A DNA stretch of 5,669 bases from Chloroflexota bacterium (GTDB lineage: Bacteria > Chloroflexota > Dehalococcoidia > Lucifugimonadales > Australimonadaceae). Location: positions 1 to 5,669 of the forward strand of contig JAPPFU010000089.1 in NCBI GenBank assembly GCA_028875085.1. The letters run 5' to 3'. Each line of letters begins with the position of its first letter. The first letter of the stretch is position 1. Positions 4,332-5,669 of this stretch are shown in pieces. The notes beneath the pieces are model-generated. The model saw only the letters and a program-made list of their open reading frames with translations, searched no databases and was not told where the DNA came from. The position numbers and the translations under genes are program-made.

Positions 4332-5029
4332 CCTATAAGGCGGTCATCTTCGATATGTTCGGCACCCTGGCCGACGAGCCCAGCCACGCTTTCGGCGGCA
4401 TCATGGAGCGCTGGGCGCAGACGGCAGGCGTTCCGCAAGAGGCGTTCGACCGCGCTTGGCGGCAGACCATGACCGGACGCTCGGTGGGCGAGTTTCCCAG
4501 CATCGAAGCGTATGCGCGCCATGTTTTCGGCTTGCTCGGGCTTGAGGAAGACCCCGCCCGGGTGGAGCGGTTCGTCGCGCTGCGGCGCGAGGCGAGCCGC
4601 AAGGCGCTCACGCCCCGCGCCGACGCCGCGCCGGTCATCGACGCGCTGCAACGGGCGGGGTTGGGCGTGGCGATGGTGAGCAATTGCAGCATCGACGTCG
4701 TGGAGGTGTGGGAGGAGGGGGCGATTGCGCCGCTGGTCGATCGCGCCGTGCTGTCGGCGGAGGTAGGCCTGGCCAAGCCGGACGCGCGCATCTACCGCCT
4801 CGCGGTCGAGATGCTGGGCGTCGCGCCCGCCGATTGCCTCTACGTGGGCGACGGCGGCGACTACGAGCTGACCGGCGCGCGCAACGTGGGGATGGACCCG
4901 CTCCTCATCTGCGTCCCCTACGAAGACCCGGCGCGGGTGGCCTACAAGCAGGAGGCGCTGCGTTGGACAGGCCCGCGCGTGTCGTCGCTGACAGAGGTCT
5001 TGGCCTACGCGGGAGTTAAGGCAGGGTAG
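4328..5029 (+). CDS. HAD-superfamily hydrolase, haloacid-dehalogenase-like
   Basis: This 233-aa HAD subfamily I protein has motif I FDMFGTL (nucleophile D9), motif II VSNCS (S118, N119), motif III Lys150 in GLAKPD, and motif IV VGDGGDYELTGA (D175, with D178 and E180). The cap is inserted between motif I and motif II (residues about 15-95). Phosphatases of this superfamily carry DxD in motif I. Here the second Asp is Phe11, as in the 2-haloacid dehalogenase-like branch (DxYGT/DxFGT), so simple phosphate-ester hydrolysis is less certain; many DxFGT proteins remain uncharacterised. A strong AGGAGGA (about 4312-4318) lies about 9 bases before the ATG at 4328, and the 4-base ATGA overlap with the SDR gene suggests one transcript. 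It may process the product of the SDR step, but the pathway is unknown. It converges with the XRE gene with 13 bases between stops. Confidence 0.88.
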   Translation: MTYKAVIFDMFGTLADEPSHAFGGIMERWAQTAGVPQEAFDRAWRQTMTGRSVGEFPSIEAYARHVFGLLGLEEDPARVERFVALRREASRKALTPRADAAPVIDALQRAGLGVAMVSNCSIDVVEVWEEGAIAPLVDRAVLSAEVGLAKPDARIYRLAVEMLGVAPADCLYVGDGGDYELTGARNVGMDPLLICVPYEDPARVAYKQEALRWTGPRVSSLTEVLAYAGVKAG

Positions 5030-5042
5030 GGAGCGGGCGGCG

Positions 5043-5405
5043 CTACGCCGATGGGCGCGGGCGCTTGCTGCGGACGTAGCGTCCGAACTCCCGCACCTGC
5101 TCCCATTCGTCGTCCGACAGGTCGCCGAACTCGTACAGCCGCGCCAGGTCGGACTCCTTGATGGGCGTCTCGTACTCCTCGGGGGTCAGGTGCCCCGCGT
5201 GGACGAGCAGCAGGCTGAGCGGCACGCCCATCGCGCGGGCAATCTTCCGCAGCGTGTCGGGGCGCGGAAGGATGCCCTTGTTGAACAGCGCGCTCATCGT
5301 GCTGTGCGGGATGCCCGCCTGCCGCGCGAGCCACAGCTGCGTCGTCTCCCGCTCGTCTATCCACGCGCGAATGAAGGCGGCGAGGTCGGTGTGTGCCGAT
5401 GTCAT
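5043..5405 (-). CDS. XRE-family HTH transcriptional regulator
   Basis: This 120-aa protein begins MTSAHTDLAAFIRAWID. An XRE/Cro-type helix-turn-helix spans residues about 8-68: helix 2-turn-helix 3 is TTQLWLARQAGIPHSTMSALFNKG (21-44), followed by RPDTLRKIARAMGVPLSLLLVHAGH. A C-terminal charged region with YEFGDLSDDEWEQVREFGRYV (91-111) may mediate dimerisation or sensing. ATG 5405 was preferred over ATG 5441/5438: the domain starts just after it, and a -10-like TACAAT (5418-5413) ends seven bases upstream, which fits leaderless mRNA and would make the longer start untranscribed. It diverges from the zinc-ribbon gene across a 129-bp gap with palindromes, so autorepression and control of that gene are likely. 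Target and signal are unknown. Confidence 0.85.
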   Translation of the reverse strand: MTSAHTDLAAFIRAWIDERETTQLWLARQAGIPHSTMSALFNKGILPRPDTLRKIARAMGVPLSLLLVHAGHLTPEEYETPIKESDLARLYEFGDLSDDEWEQVREFGRYVRSKRPRPSA

Positions 5406-5412
5406 GGCGCCG

Positions 5413-5421
5413 ATTGTACAA
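5413..5421 (-). promoter_or_regulatory. -10 box of the XRE gene within a TTGTACAA palindrome
   Basis: On the - strand TACAAT (5418-5413) differs from TATAAT at one base and ends seven bases before ATG 5405, so the transcript would begin at or next to the start codon. It overlaps a perfect 8-bp palindrome TTGTACAA (5414-5421), a candidate site for autorepression. No good -35 hexamer is seen 16-18 bases upstream. Confidence 0.45.
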
Positions 5422-5428
5422 CAGGCCC

Positions 5429-5459
5429 TTGACACCATCATGATGACGCCGTGTAGTAT
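5429..5459 (+). promoter_or_regulatory. Promoter of the zinc-ribbon gene with CATCATGATG operator-like palindrome
   Basis: TTGACA (5429-5434) is a perfect -35 hexamer. TAGTAT (5454-5459) is a plausible -10, separated by 19 bp, slightly long. The spacer holds a perfect 10-bp palindrome CATCATGATG (5436-5445), well placed for repression by the adjacent XRE protein. Transcription would start near 5466, giving a leader of about 70 bases before ATG 5535. Confidence 0.55.
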
Positions 5460-5534
5460 TGTCGCGTCGCAAACATCTCATTGCATAGAAGCGAAAACCA
5501 AGCCAAGCAAGGCCAACGGAGCAGGAGGGACGGG

Positions 5535-5669
5535 ATGCCGGCGCTGATTCACGAACGGGTGCGTTGCCCGCGCTGCGCGGCCATGGGCGCGCGCGAGCTG
5601 AGCCGCCTGCCGGAAGAGGGGCACGGCGTGCTGATGTGCCCCTTCTGCAAGCACACGTGGTGCGAACAA
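5535..5669 (+). CDS. Zinc-ribbon protein, partial (runs off the right edge)
   Basis: The first 45 codons are present and open to the window edge. ATG 5535 follows a strong AGGAGG (5523-5528) by six bases. Two cysteine pairs, C11-x2-C14 (RCPRCAA) and C35-x2-C38 (MCPFCKH), separated by 20 residues, form a classical zinc ribbon. Another Cys (C43) follows in TWCEQ. Zinc ribbons at an N-terminus occur in regulators, phage-encoded proteins and replication or packaging factors, so this is not specific. The divergent XRE gene and the operator-like promoter suggest the gene is kept repressed until a signal arrives. The rest of the protein is outside the window. Confidence 0.75.
   Translation, partial: MPALIHERVRCPRCAAMGARELSRLPEEGHGVLMCPFCKHTWCEQ

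Overview
This is a GC-rich bacterial window with one AT-rich patch at its left end. It looks like an accessory or rearranged piece of chromosome beside ordinary metabolic genes. Three things point to a GC-rich lineage that uses HspR for heat-shock control, such as Chloroflexota or Actinomycetota: a decayed HspR-like MerR fragment, a GrpE-like segment, and a probably leaderless regulator. The phylum is an inference; no rRNA or other marker gene is present.

Left part (1-1348, + strand). An AT-rich block (about 34% G+C over 41-200) ends abruptly near 200 against GC-rich DNA that encodes the middle of an HspR-like regulator. The HspR frame soon breaks down. Next is a 109-codon ORF that looks like a chimera: a GrpE-like N-terminal coiled coil joined in frame to the conserved C-terminal end of a type I restriction specificity subunit (HsdS). 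It overlaps by ATGA a DUF433 antitoxin gene, which overlaps a DUF5615 PIN-like toxin gene. The simplest reading is a deletion that fused a heat-shock locus to the end of a restriction-modification/toxin-antitoxin island. The AT-rich block also carries, on the - strand, a promoter with consensus -35 and -10 hexamers and a perfect 14-bp palindrome in its spacer, pointing out of the window.

Middle part (1495-3255, - strand). A leftward accessory cluster, read from right to left: a frameshifted small gene, a 65-aa unknown protein overlapping it by one base, a repeat-rich spacer with an inverted repeat, a 287-aa helix-turn-helix plus coiled-coil protein with a strong ribosome binding site and an internal 25-residue repeat, and a 42-aa ribbon-helix-helix-like protein. 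None is assigned a function. The cluster looks like mobile-element or plasmid-type cargo.

Right part (3516-5669). Two translationally coupled metabolic genes on the + strand encode an SDR oxidoreductase (271 aa), whose usual catalytic Asn is Ala, and a HAD-superfamily hydrolase (233 aa) of the haloacid-dehalogenase-like type. A convergent XRE repressor (120 aa, - strand) follows. It diverges from a zinc-ribbon gene that runs off the right edge. The gap between these two genes holds promoter elements for both directions and two perfect palindromes, a compact candidate for an autoregulated switch.
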